Shown here piece after piece: positions 1-9,303 of a stretch of DNA of 24,360 nt. The translations under genes and the position numbers were made by a program. This DNA comes from Mesotaenium endlicherianum (Eukaryota > Streptophyta > Zygnematophyceae > Zygnematales > Mesotaeniaceae), in the NCBI GenBank assembly GCA_009602735.1, contig WELA01008383.1:85370-109729 (forward strand), written 5' to 3'. The notes under the pieces are model-generated. The model was not told the origin of the DNA. It searched no databases and saw only the letters and a program-made list of their open reading frames with translations. Each line of letters begins with the position of its first letter. Position 1 is the stretch's first letter.

Positions 1-84
<84 letters not shown>
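1..84. repeat. (TC)n dinucleotide microsatellite
   Basis: The first 84 bases are an uninterrupted TC repeat of about 42 units. The tract touches the window edge, so its full length is unknown. It lies just before a short stretch that may be the end of an upstream UAP1 exon. Confidence 0.97.
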
Positions 85-87
<3 letters not shown>

Positions 88-109
88 ATTTGACATGGCC
101 GGTCTGCAG
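85..109 (+). CDS. UAP1: possible 3' end of an upstream UAP1 exon
   Basis: Bases 89-109 read FDMAGLQ and are followed by a GTAGGC donor. The phase is 0, which matches the exon starting at 497. In UAP enzymes a short F-x-GL segment precedes the beta strand that this next exon encodes, so the fit is suggestive. No AG acceptor is visible between the TC repeat and this stretch. The exon would therefore have to include part of the repeat, or the call is wrong. Confidence 0.33.
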
Positions 110-119
110 GTAGGCCTTC

Positions 120-475
120 TGCACCCTACGACGGGGATGGCAATGTTGACAGTTAAGACGACGATAGTAATGATGATGGTCTAAACGGCAACGATGATGA
201 TGGTGCTGATGATGATCTTGATGACTGGTGATGAGTGGCGATGGTGACGATGACCATAATGATGATGGTGAAGAGGAGGAGGACAATGCTAACGGTAACG
301 ACAACGATGACGATGAGGATGGTGGTGACAATAACGGTGACAGGGACGATGACGACGACGATGGCCCATGGTCATAACGACGATGAGCATGAGGACAACA
401 ACGATAATGACAACGACAATAACAATGACGATGACGATGACGACGCACAGAGACGATGTCGATGATGATGACAAG
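120..475. repeat. imperfect GAT/GAC trinucleotide-derived repeat
   Basis: About 350 bases are dominated by GATGATG, GATGACG and ACGATGA words without a strict period. They sit in the intron upstream of the first certain UAP1 exon. Any open frame across them (poly-Met/Thr on one strand, poly-Val/Ile on the other, Asp/Asn-rich) is simple-sequence artefact. A related but shorter tract lies at 19899-19990 inside a CLC intron. Confidence 0.85.
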
Positions 476-496
476 GGTGGGTGATGTTGAGTGCAG

Positions 497-801
497 GTGT
501 GGTACGTGAAGCAGCACAGCATGCCCTGCGTGGCCGTGGACCCCGCCTCGCCGCACCCCTTCCACCTCATGCTGCAGGACTCGCACACGCTCGCCAGGGC
601 GCCAGGTGGCAACGGGGGCCTGTTTGAGGCGCTCCAGGGTCAGGGCATCGTCGACCGCCTCGTTGACCGCGGGGTTGACCTCGTCCAGGTCAGCCCATGT
701 CTCGCGGCCTTGCACTGGCTCCCACACGTCCCCTGTTGTGCTTTCGTGCCACAACAAACAATCCTGCGCACGACCATTGCTGCTGCTGCTGCTGGCGAGG
801 T

Positions 802-832
<31 letters not shown>

Positions 833-3535
833 GTGGTGCTGGTGCTGCTGCTGCTGGTGTTGCTACTGCTGCCGCTTCTGCCGCTGCCATGTTCTTTACT
901 ATCTCTCACGGGTGCGTGATTTTGGGGCGGTGCGTGCACGTGTGCGCGTACTTTCGCCCGGCGCCTGCGAAGGAGGCCGGTCTTGAATGAGTTCCAGGAG
1001 TCACGTTCCAACTCTCCGTCAATATCCCTCATGTTGGCATGCGTGCGTGCGCGCGTGCGTGCGTGGGTGGGGTGCGTGCGCTGGCGCCAGGTGTACGCGG
1101 TGGACAACGTGCTGGCGCGGGTGGCGGACCCCGTGTTCTACGGCTTCTGCCGCGAGCGCCGCGCCCATGTCGGCATCAAGGTGGTGCCCAAAGCCTCCCC
1201 CACAGAGGCCGTGGGCGTCGTGTGCCTCAAGGCAGCCGCCGACGCGCACCCGGACCCGCGCCCAGCCTCTGCTGACCCGGGATTCTCAGCAGAGCCAGCA
1301 GGCGCAGCAGAGCCAGCAGGCGCTGCAGAGCCAGCAGTCTCTGCAGGCGGCGCGGGGGCAAGCAGCAGCAGGTGCGTTTGATTTCGAACCCAGGCCAGGG
1401 GATGCTAATGTTGTGTTCTAGAACTTTTCGTGACTTCGCTCTATCTGTTTTAACATTTTCACGTTTGGAAAGCTTTCTATCCGAACTTGTCTGTTGTTGG
1501 ACGTCTTTCGCACTCAACGCCAGTCGTCTTCGGGCTCCAAACTCAAACCCTCCTTGAACGCCAGAATGCAGCACCAACTTGCCAATTTCTGTCACCTTGT
1601 CATTTAAGCACACATACATATACATACATATACCTACGTGTTTATACATATATCTCTCTCTCTCTGACTAATTGGGGGGAGGGAAGCCAAACTCTCTTCT
1701 GAATCACCTCATTGCCTTCAGCGGGCTCCTCAACGCTCGCCCTAACCCATCTCAAAAGCCCCCCCCCCTCATGCGAGATCGCCACCCATTCTTCTTCTTC
1801 TTCTATATTACTTGTACACCAACGCCAAATAGGTACATCCCGGCCGCTTACCGACACCTCGTACACGTGACCCAGCCTTTTCTTCTTCCTCCTTTTCTGC
1901 CTCTTCAGTTCTTCAAGATTTGTTGAAGCCCCTGAGGTTTGTTTGTTTACTGCCTCTTACTGATCCCTCTTTTTAGTTTGAGTCATATAGTCCGGTGCTG
2001 AGCTTTTGACTTATAAAGTCCGGTGCTGAGCAGCAGCAGGCAGGACCCGCAGCAGCAGCACTATTACTCGGTGCTCGAGTACAGCGAGATGCCGCCCGAG
2101 CTCGTGGACCTGCGCGACGAGCAGGGCCAGCTGGCGTTCCGCGCCGCCCACGTGTGCATCAACATGTTCTCCGTCGACTTCCTGAAGCAGATCAACAGCA
2201 CCACCACCAGCAGCAGCGCCGGCAGCAGCAGCCGCGGCGGCGCTGCGAGTGGAGGTGGCAGTGTAGGGGGAGGGGGGGTGCAGCAGCAGATGCAGATGCC
2301 GTACCACGCGTGTAAGAAGAAGATCCCGTGCGTGGAGAGGCTGCCAGGTGGCGAATGGCGGCAGGTGGCGCCGGAGCGGCCCAACGGGTACAAGCTGGAG
2401 CGCTTCATTTTTGACGCCTTCCACTTCTGCCCCCCCCACCAGGTCCTTCATCCCTCCTTGCCCCATGCCCACTAACGACGCCTCCTGGCCCATCAGCGTT
2501 CTTTTCTTTGCCCGCCCCCGCCCCCGCCCCCATCCCCGTCCCGAGCCCCTCTGCTCATTGCCACCTGGACGCATGCTTTCACTCAAGGCCACTTTATTTC
2601 CGTCTTCTATGCTGGCCTTTGGTGGCTATGGCTGTCGCTTCTTTCGTCGCGTTGATACTTTGGTGGAGGTGGTGCCGGGAGTGAAGCTGCCGGCGGCGCG
2701 GCGTAACTCTAGACGGCGCTGGCTTCATCGAGCGTGAATCAGGGGCTGAATGCGGACGTTAATGTTGTCTGTGAGCATGGGGGGTGGGCCTTGAAAGCAG
2801 GGGGGGGACTGGGGAGGGAGGGATAGGTCCCAGCACTCTGAGAGAGGGTGCTCATGCTCTGATGTTCATTCTTGTTTGTGTTGTTGCAGTCCACGTCCTC
2901 TTTGTGTGCATGCTGAAAGTCCGGAAGACTGTCATTGTGACGAATTCGGCGGCGGCGCTGTGCTCTGGGAAATATTGGAGAGTGCTCATCGCATTTCTGT
3001 GTGCGTTTGAGCGAGGAAGTGTTTGTTTCCTTTTGCGGCACTGCTGGCGGCGGTGCTGTGCTCTGGCCTTGGCTTTTTTTCAATGCGCTGCATTGTACTG
3101 CACGGCGCTGTCCTTCCCAGTCTGTCCCAGTCTATACAGAAACAGAGCTCAAGCAAGGCAAATTCTCCGCGGCGACGCCCGAGGCAGCGTGCTGTGCTTG
3201 GTATCTACTTCTTGTTACATCGTTTTTTGTGGTGCTCATTGCCTCACCGTGTATGTTCTAAGAGGAAGTTCAAGCGAGTGATTGGTTGGTTTGCGGCGGC
3301 GCAGGTGGCGGTGCTGGAGGTGGAGCGGTCGGAGGAGTTTGCGCCCGTAAAGAATGGCAGCGGCCCCGACAGCCCGGAGACCGCCTCGGCCCTCGTGCTC
3401 GCGCTGCACCAGCGCCTGGCCGAGAGGCTCGGCACTCGTGAGGACGAGGGCGAGGGCAGGGCCGGCCCTCGGCCTCCTCCAGGCGAACGCACCGAGCTGT
3501 CTCCCCTTGCTACGTATGCAGGGGAGAGCATTTAG
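497..3535 (+). CDS. UAP1: UDP-N-acetylglucosamine pyrophosphorylase, 3' part (4 exons)
   Basis: The enzyme makes UDP-GlcNAc from UTP and GlcNAc-1-phosphate in the cytosol, feeding N-glycans, GPI anchors and cell-wall sugars. Exons are 497-688, 1091-1371, 2034-2442 and 3305-3535 (370 residues in the window); all junctions are GT-AG and in frame. Family motifs in order are [29 protein letters not shown], the [16 protein letters not shown] segment, [46 protein letters not shown] and the C-terminal [10 protein letters not shown]. The N-terminal nucleotide-binding loop lies outside the window. Two low-complexity insertions are unusual: about 55 Ala/Gly/Ser-rich residues after GVVC, and about 35 Ser/Gly/Gln-rich residues before [13 protein letters not shown]. 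The protein stops two residues after YAGE, whereas animal and plant enzymes continue for some 20 or more residues. Introns hold CTG and GTGC repeats. Confidence 0.93.
776..888. repeat. CTG/GCT trinucleotide repeat in UAP1 intron
   Basis: Runs of CTG, broken by CTGGCGGTGGTG-type variants, fill this part of the intron between the exons ending at 688 and starting at 1091. Open frames here (poly-Leu, poly-Cys, poly-Ala or their complements) are artefacts. Confidence 0.9.
1989..2030 (+). repeat. 28-bp direct repeat at a UAP1 splice acceptor
   Basis: The 14-mer AGTCCGGTGCTGAG occurs at 1989-2002 and again at 2017-2030. The second copy runs directly into the CAG that is the most likely acceptor for the exon starting near 2034. 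The upstream copy is a duplicate of the 3' splice-site flank. Confidence 0.75.
2948..3066 (+). repeat. 98-bp spaced direct repeat in UAP1 intron
   Basis: A 21-base word, GGCGGCGGnGCTGTGCTCTGG, occurs at 2948-2968 and 3046-3066 with one mismatch. Both copies are in the last UAP1 intron. A weaker GGTGGCGGTGCTGG match lies at the next acceptor, near 3304. This may be the remnant of a tandem duplication. Confidence 0.5.
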
Positions 3536-4350
3536 CTTAGAGGGGAAGATTGTAGGTCAGAAATAGGGCGTATAGGTGAGGGGCAGACCATGTAGCGGAG
3601 GGGCAGATAATCTTAGCAGAGGGGCAGCAAACTTGAGGGACCAGCGAGGCTTGTAGGGGACCATCTGTGATGCAGGAAACTACGTGGTTGGTTTACTTGC
3701 TGGGCAGACGTGTTGTGCACATTTGTGGCACTCCCCGTGACTTTATGGAAATGCACGTGGAAGGAGTGAATCAATCAGGCCTTGCTTGCGTTACAAGCTT
3801 ATGAGAACCTCGCAGGGTGCTCAGTACAAGTCTTTCCCGCGACTATAGTTAATAGCCTCCAGTTTCAGCACTGATGTCACTAAAATGCTTTGCTCACAGC
3901 TGCACTGGTTGCATGATAGATATGATGCGTTGCTGATCTATTGTTTCCGGGCTGGCTTAGCAGTTTCTATGTGATGTGCACGGGGTGCCTGCTTTCCTGC
4001 CTCTGTGATTGCACCTTCAAAAGAGTAGTATATACAAGTGCTAGGTATGGAACATAGGCCTCCCATAACGGCGCTGTACATGGGGAGCAGTCGAGGAAGC
4101 ACACAACCACTCCCCGCCTTTCCTTCTGGATCTGCATGCACTCCCCTTCTCCCTGCCCCATCCTCCTGCTGCTCCCCGCTCGTAAAAAGCCGCGTGCACA
4201 ACATGCATGGCTAACTATGTGATTGTTATGCTGCAGCCATTCTCGCCTTATTTTAGCCTGCCTGCATTATGGGAGGCTACGCTTCATAACACCAGCTAGC
4301 TACATTCCCCTACCCACGTGTATCCTTACAAGTCCTCACTATTAGAAGCT
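3536..4350. other. intergenic region between convergent UAP1 and YnfA-like genes
   Basis: No gene is visible. GAGGGGCAG recurs at about 3578, 3598 and 3619, a three-copy degenerate 20-21-bp repeat just after the UAP1 stop. The rest holds the 3' flanks of two converging genes. No plus-strand TGTAA signal was seen soon after the UAP1 stop. Base composition drops from GC-rich to nearly balanced across this stretch. Confidence 0.6.
4326..4330 (-). terminator. TGTAA poly(A) signal for the YnfA-like gene
   Basis: TTACA on the plus strand is TGTAA on the minus strand, about 20 bases after the stop of the YnfA-like gene. TGTAA is the usual poly(A) signal of chlorophyte algae. The assignment is by position and motif only. 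Confidence 0.5.
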
Positions 4351-4746
4351 TCACGGCGCGGCAGAAGCCATGGAGGATGAAGGCGGTGCCTGAGCGGCTG
4401 GATCAGATCTGCTGGGGAACATGATCACACAGACTCCAGCCAGAACTATGGCGCATCCAATCCAGTCCCACTTGTCAGGCCTGTTTCCGTCGAACGCCCA
4501 ACCCCAGAGCAGGGACAGGACGACGAAGAAGCCTCCGTAAGCTGCGTATGTGCGGCCAAAATTTTCTTCCTGCAATGTGGGTATGATACCATACGCTACT
4601 AAGACAGCACTGCCCAGTATAAAGAAGCCCCAGTGCCAGCCATCCTTCCGCCACTTCCAGACGAACCACCCTCCGCCTATTTCGCATACCCCTGCTGCAA
4701 TAAATAGAAGAACTGATTTGGCAATACTCCAAGCTCCGTCTTGCAT
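4351..4746 (-). CDS. YnfA/UPF0060-family small membrane protein
   Basis: This 131-residue protein in one exon matches the UPF0060 (YnfA) family, whose bacterial members have about 108 residues and four membrane helices and resemble small multidrug-resistance transporters. The first helix carries SVLLFIAAGVCEIGGG, the family's LFxxxxxCEIxG pattern. GRTYAAYGGFFVV matches the conserved GRxYAAYGGVY motif, and WDWIGCAIVLAGVCVIMF is the last helix. A 20-residue Ala/Pro/Ser tail is extra. I start at ATG 4746, because the frame extends upstream only to a non-ATG codon. An AG at 4771-4770 could be the acceptor of an upstream exon, so a targeting peptide cannot be excluded. The gene is head to head with the lumen-protein gene. 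Substrate unknown; drug efflux is only suggested for bacterial relatives. Confidence 0.85.
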   Translation of the reverse strand: MQDGAWSIAKSVLLFIAAGVCEIGGGWFVWKWRKDGWHWGFFILGSAVLVAYGIIPTLQEENFGRTYAAYGGFFVVLSLLWGWAFDGNRPDKWDWIGCAIVLAGVCVIMFPSRSDPAAQAPPSSSMASAAP

Positions 4747-5241
4747 GATTCCAACCAAGCCGCTGCATAGCCCCTCTGCAACCTTCAAGGGTGCAGAAGC
4801 TTATCTGCTACGTCCGAACCATGCAGGGCAATCCTCCTCACTGCAATTGTTCTCCACGCTTTAAAGAGCCTTCGGGTAAAAGACATTCATGCAGGAAGCG
4901 GAAGCTCAGCAGTGTGAGCCGGCCATCTCGGTCCTAATCCAACTGCTCCTCATCCTCAGCAAGAGTAGCCTCACTGGATCAGGTGTGTATGAGACGCTTG
5001 CTTCTTCAGCTTCTTACGTGCAGTCCAGACTCCGATGGAACGTTTGAAGCTTTTACTCATGGACGAGGTCAAGTCGCGATTTTCCTTGCGAAGCGAAAGG
5101 ACACTGCTCTGCAAAGAGAGGCTCTACGATAGACAACGTCAGCTCGACAAGCTCGACTTACACGCCATTCTAAGATATACTCCGAAGCACTTCTAAGGTA
5201 TATACATAAGCCAAAGTTGACACTCTTTACGGAGCTGCGCC
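4747..5241. promoter_or_regulatory. shared divergent promoter region
   Basis: These 495 bases separate two divergently transcribed genes, the YnfA-like gene (minus) and the lumen-protein gene (plus), so both promoters must lie here unless 5' exons were missed. A TATATA element at 5199-5204, about 40 bases before the ATG at 5242, is a possible TATA box for the plus-strand gene. No convincing open frame crosses the region. Confidence 0.45.
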
Positions 5242-7915
5242 ATGAACGTTGTCCTTCGTCTGCCTGCAGGCCGGAGCTGTGCCCCCTTCTCAGCGCCGAT
5301 CAGCTTGGGTACAGAATTGCGAAGTCTTCGTACGCCACCCCCTAAGTTTGTATTCTCGAAGAGATGCCCAGCCAAATTAGTTATCAGTGTGCCCTGCTGT
5401 CGTGCTGAGCAAGCTTCAGATGCAGGAGAAAGAGCAACACCTGTTGGAAGAACAATTTCACGTCGTCAAGTAGGAACAGCTGCTGGAATCCTGTTGGCCC
5501 TCCAATCTTCCACACAAGTAGCCCAAGGTAATGTGAAATGTAACATCACTAGTGGGCTCGCTCATGCTCTCAGTGAGGGTGGATAAAGGTCAATTGTGAT
5601 GTATTTTAGCTACTTCAGTGCTTCATAGTTTGACACTGGTTTCTCTCTTTAGCAGCAGCTTTAGCAGTTTGAAATTTCTTTCACGTCTTCTTTAAGCGGT
5701 CATTAACTTCGCCATTTATTACGCCGGTTCATCTGCAAGGAAGCAAAGACGATTGCAGGGGGATCTAAGACAGAAGATGCTGCTAAGATTGTACGTCGCT
5801 TCTGAGTTTTCTGTTATTCACAAATGCAGCTGCTGAAAATTCCTTTGTCGAGAAAGCCCTCAACAAGTATGTCAAGAGGTAAGACTATTGGACTCTTCCA
5901 CCTCACCCCATACAAAGTTGTGATCACCTGCAGAAGGAAGGTTGGCAGTGATGCCAAGCTGTTCCATATGTGCAATGGCAATAAGATTTGCTGGAAGTAT
6001 TTTTGCACAACTTTGAGCACTTTCTTTGGCCTTGAGCATTCAAAGGTGCACAGGTGCGATGCAGTGAGTGCAGTTGGACCAGAAGGAGACTGAAAGGAGA
6101 ACTGGCTGACGCTGAAGCGCTAGTCATGAGTCTGCTCCAGTTACAGGTGATTGTGGTTTTGAAGTGAGCAGAAAGAAGCTGGACCCTCTGGAGACCTACG
6201 TGCCCACTATGATCTTAGCTCAGGACCAGCTTGTAAGAGCAGGTACGGTGGATTTGTCTTCCTTTCACCAGTTTGTGACTGACCATCAGGCATCCTCCGT
6301 TGCGAGAGTGCATGCTGTTGGCCAGGGCGAAATTAGTTGCTATGGGGAACTGACGTTCTTCTGGACTTAAAGGTTCCTGGGAAAAGCAACAAGGTAATTT
6401 GTGGCTAATGGCAGCAGCACTGTCTTCAATGACTGTGAATGAAAGGGAATGTCAAGAGTCGGAATAGAGGAATGACAACGAGTCAAAATGTAGGCTGTAA
6501 TACAGCTAGTACTGCACCTGTTCACGGCACAATCGGGTTCAGAGCTGTTGTTTGCCGCCTGACGGTATCATGCATGAGTATGACCAGATGAGAGCTGTTC
6601 GCTATCACTGGAGGAAAAAGGGAGGAGGAGGAGGAGGATGGCATGTTCCTTATCCTATGAAGTCCTTCCTGTTTCAATGCTGTCCCCTTGCACACACACA
6701 CACACATACACTTGCGGTGCGAGGTGCAGGCAGAAAGCTGGCGGCCCCACAGCCAGACTACATGGCAGTGAGGAGCATGTTGCGCTCGGGCGCCACATCC
6801 TCGCTTCGTGGCGATATCAGAGCTGTGAGTGCAAAGCTGTGTCATTCTGCTGAACTGCTGGCATCAATTACATGCTGCTGCTTACGTTCTTGTGATTAGC
6901 AGGAGTGTAGCTGCATGAGTGCAGTGGCACGCCTTTTTTAGTGTATTTCTCTAGTGCTGCGGGCGGTCTGCTGCTCCCTTGCTCTTATGTTCCATTGGTG
7001 ACGTTTGCATGTGCGGTACTGGTTACCAGGTGGCAACATATGCAGCAGAGGCAGGTCAGGGTCAGACCGCAACAGCTGCTGTTGACCAGTGCCTCAGGTG
7101 GGTCTAATAGCTTCCCTTACCTGTCTGGCATGGCATCTGCCGTAGACACGAGACACGCTATGAGTTGAGAGCAGGTCTCCCGCAATGACCATGCTAATGT
7201 ACTAGTCAGATGTGTATTCAGAAGCTGAGCAATTATCGTCTGCTTCTTGCAGTCTATATAGTGCTGTTGAGCAATTGTCCAAAGCCACACTGATTGTGAG
7301 TTTGTCCGTGAGCGTGAGCAGTTCAATAGAAGAGCTTGACGCTATGCTCTTAAACGCTCGAGTGGAGAAGAACCTGTCGCTGCAGCCCCTGCAAGACAAG
7401 CTCTCTGCGGCCATCGGCGCCCTGGACAGGTGCTTCTCAACTCAGTCAAGAAGTTGCGCTGCCCTGTTCAATCTCCTGCCATGAGGCAATACGCTTGTGC
7501 GGCATCCTCCGCTTGTCGGAGTGTACGCTGCACTTCTTAGGAACCCTTGCAACAGCACTTCTACCTCACAGCTGTGCAAATTTTTGTCCTCCTACAGCTA
7601 CCCAATTTTGATTCCTTCAACATAGATATCAATTTTTGCATATGCCTCTTTATACAGTGACTGTATGCTGACAGTAGTCATGACCTGTACTCACACGTGT
7701 GCCTTGAGGAATAATGCGATATGTGCAGGCTCCTGGCAACAGTACCGTCGGCTGCATTTGACAAAGGTAACAGAATAGCAGCTGCATACAGGAATGACTC
7801 GACGCCTTCATCATCTGCACCAGAGCAACTAAGCAGCCCTCTTCCTCAAGAGGTGGAGAAAAGAGGCTTGAACAAGACAAAATCTGAGGAGGACTTCTTA
7901 GAAAAGCTTCTGTAG
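5242..7915 (+). CDS. predicted thylakoid-lumen protein, function unknown (7 exons)
   Basis: Exons 5242-5527, 5830-5878, 6172-6242, 6730-6824, 7030-7097, 7322-7429 and 7729-7915 join in frame to 287 residues. The first ~65 residues are rich in Arg, Ser and Ala and poor in acid, like a chloroplast transit peptide. Then comes a Tat-type thylakoid signal: twin arginine at 74-75, a hydrophobic stretch GTAAGILLAL, and an Ala-x-Ala site (AQA, 94-96) that is formed only when exons 1 and 2 are spliced. The mature part is mostly helical and polar. Its best-kept segments are KKLDPLETYVPTMILAQDQL, RSMLRSGATSSLRGDIRA, AVDQCLSSIEELDAMLL and ALDRLLATVPSAAFDKG. These resemble an uncharacterised plastid family I know from land plants, but I cannot name it. 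The C-terminus is Lys/Glu-rich. The last exon reads through an internal AAAGGTAAC without splicing. Function not assigned. Confidence 0.78.
6691..6712. repeat. (CA)n microsatellite
   Basis: A short CA repeat lies in the intron before exon 4 of the lumen-protein gene. It is one of few simple repeats in the compositionally balanced middle of the window. Confidence 0.85.
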
Positions 7916-8520
7916 GAGTGCAGCTAGATGGCTAAGTCCCCTGGGTGGCATAGGTGTTCAGAAAGCACTGATTATTTGTATATCTCATAGCGGAAGGCGA
8001 CGGCCACCATTGTGGTACGAAACGCGTATGTGGCCAATTGTACAACGAAAAAACCTCCACAGACTTTCATACCACAAAGATTAGAAGGCTTTCAACTTGT
8101 CTCCAAGTAGCACCGCTTTGTAGCCCAAAGTACTACCTGAAAGTGGAGCAACCAGTATTATATCTGAGATTGAGCACGAAAGAACTGTCACACTGCTGGC
8201 CTAAACATGTGCTTTTCTTTGCCACTTGGAGACCTCGACAAGAAAAATTGCAGCTAGCAAACTATGGTATTTCCCACAATGCCTTTTAGCCTAATGTGGC
8301 GATTAAAAACTAGGCCGATCTACTCAAGTTTGAAATCGTTCACGTAAGAGACTTTTGTTCTTTGAGGTGCAAAAATAAATGGACACAGACCTCACTAATT
8401 ATATGCGTTAGAGGAACACTAAGTTTATGTACAAACAACATTAGCATAATTTAGTATATTATATGCAAAATCAAGAAGGCGATATGAGCAGTCATCATTG
8501 TGCGCCCCTTTCACCTATCG
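7916..8520. other. intergenic region between convergent genes
   Basis: This stretch lies between the ends of the lumen-protein gene (plus) and the CPBP protease gene (minus). It is AT-rich, with only one short frame (8038-8289) whose sequence has no recognisable domain. It should hold the 3' UTRs of both genes. No TGTAA was seen on the expected strands near either stop. Confidence 0.6.
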
Positions 8521-9303
8521 TTACCAGTATTGTCTTTGGCCAGTGGCCAATACCCAGATGCCTACCAAAAAGTCTGCACATGCATGTGCTAGTACTGCAC
8601 ATGGAAACTTAATCCACACTGCTGCTACTTGGAAGAGAAAGCCTGATAAAGATGCACTTTTCCACTCATTCCCATGCATGAAGCCAGAGACTAGTATGCA
8701 AATTATAGTGGCTTGCCAGCTCCACCTGGAGAAAGGCACTTCTTGAAAGGATTTAAACTCGGATCCCGAGCTCAGGCATATAATGAATCTGTACAGCCAA
8801 GCCCTGTACACCAACTCCTCCTCGAAAGGAACGGCTGCTACAGATCCTATGAAGCGCAGGGCATCCCATGCCTTGCCGACGCCGGCAGACCGAAAGTCAA
8901 CAGCTGGTTGCCAGAGTGTCCTTAACTGCTCATTTGAGTTCTCGTTGGAAGTGATGGTCATGATGCCACTAACTAGTCCAAAGAGCACTGCAACGAGAAT
9001 CCCTTTCCGAGGGAGACTGAAATCGGCAAGCTCTGGGATGTAAGGGAAGACGGCAAGTATGTACAGGGCGCTGAATGTATACCGTACTAGCTTAATCCAG
9101 TAGCGGACATTCCTCATAGGTTGTGACTTCATCAACTTGTAAGAAGGTATGGGACGCGGGGCTGATCCATCTTTTCCCGGAGTTTTGGCCTGGCGCGTGG
9201 CATATAACAGAGAGCTGTAGTGCATATAGTTAGCGACGAATACGGTACATAAGAAAGGGAATGCCCTGAGCAAAAACCCTGAAAAAGAGTTACTAACCTC
9301 CAT
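8521..9303 (-). CDS. CPBP/CAAX-like intramembrane protease
   Basis: This single-exon gene encodes 260 residues with several membrane helices. The CPBP (Abi/CAAX protease-like, PF02517) active-site motifs are present: EExxxR as E162, E163 and R167 in EEELVYR; a histidine in SGFMHG (H210; the usual Phe four residues before it is Ser); and HxxxD as H240 and D244 in AHACADF. The layout, with PFLCTVFVANYM near the N-terminus, a RYWIKLVRYTF segment, and the C-terminal GIWVLATGQRQYW, recalls the bacterial 'CAAX prenyl protease-related' group (TIGR03008) found with exosortase/PEP-CTERM systems. I inferred this from motif memory. The start is ATG 9303. A pyrimidine-rich tract ending in TAG lies just upstream on the coding strand and looks like a splice acceptor, so a 5' exon may be missing. 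Location and substrate unknown; no exosortase gene is nearby. Confidence 0.84.
   Translation of the reverse strand: MEVSNSFSGFLLRAFPFLCTVFVANYMHYSSLLYATRQAKTPGKDGSAPRPIPSYKLMKSQPMRNVRYWIKLVRYTFSALYILAVFPYIPELADFSLPRKGILVAVLFGLVSGIMTITSNENSNEQLRTLWQPAVDFRSAGVGKAWDALRFIGSVAAVPFEEELVYRAWLYRFIICLSSGSEFKSFQEVPFSRWSWQATIICILVSGFMHGNEWKSASLSGFLFQVAAVWIKFPCAVLAHACADFLVGIWVLATGQRQYW

Noticed and set aside
235-465. Open frames over the GAT/GAC tract (Met/Thr- and Asp-rich on plus, Val/Ile-rich on minus)
   Set aside because: They are pure simple-sequence translation inside an intron, with no domain and equally long frames on both strands.
690-990. Poly-Leu, poly-Cys, poly-Ala and poly-Gln frames
   Set aside because: They are products of the CTG repeat in an intron; the flanking UAP1 exons splice across it.
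4351-4788. Longer YnfA-like frame beginning at 4788
   Set aside because: It would begin at a TTG codon, unsuitable for a eukaryotic nuclear gene; the first in-frame ATG is at 4746.
7212-7484. Continuous 90-codon frame including lumen-protein exon 6
   Set aside because: The part upstream of 7322 and downstream of 7429 does not fit the neighbouring exons. Splicing at 7322 and 7429 joins in frame and gives the expected ALDRLLATVP continuation.
8038-8289. 83-codon open frame between the lumen and CPBP genes
   Set aside because: It has no recognisable domain, no splice continuity and no expected gene slot between two convergent 3' ends.
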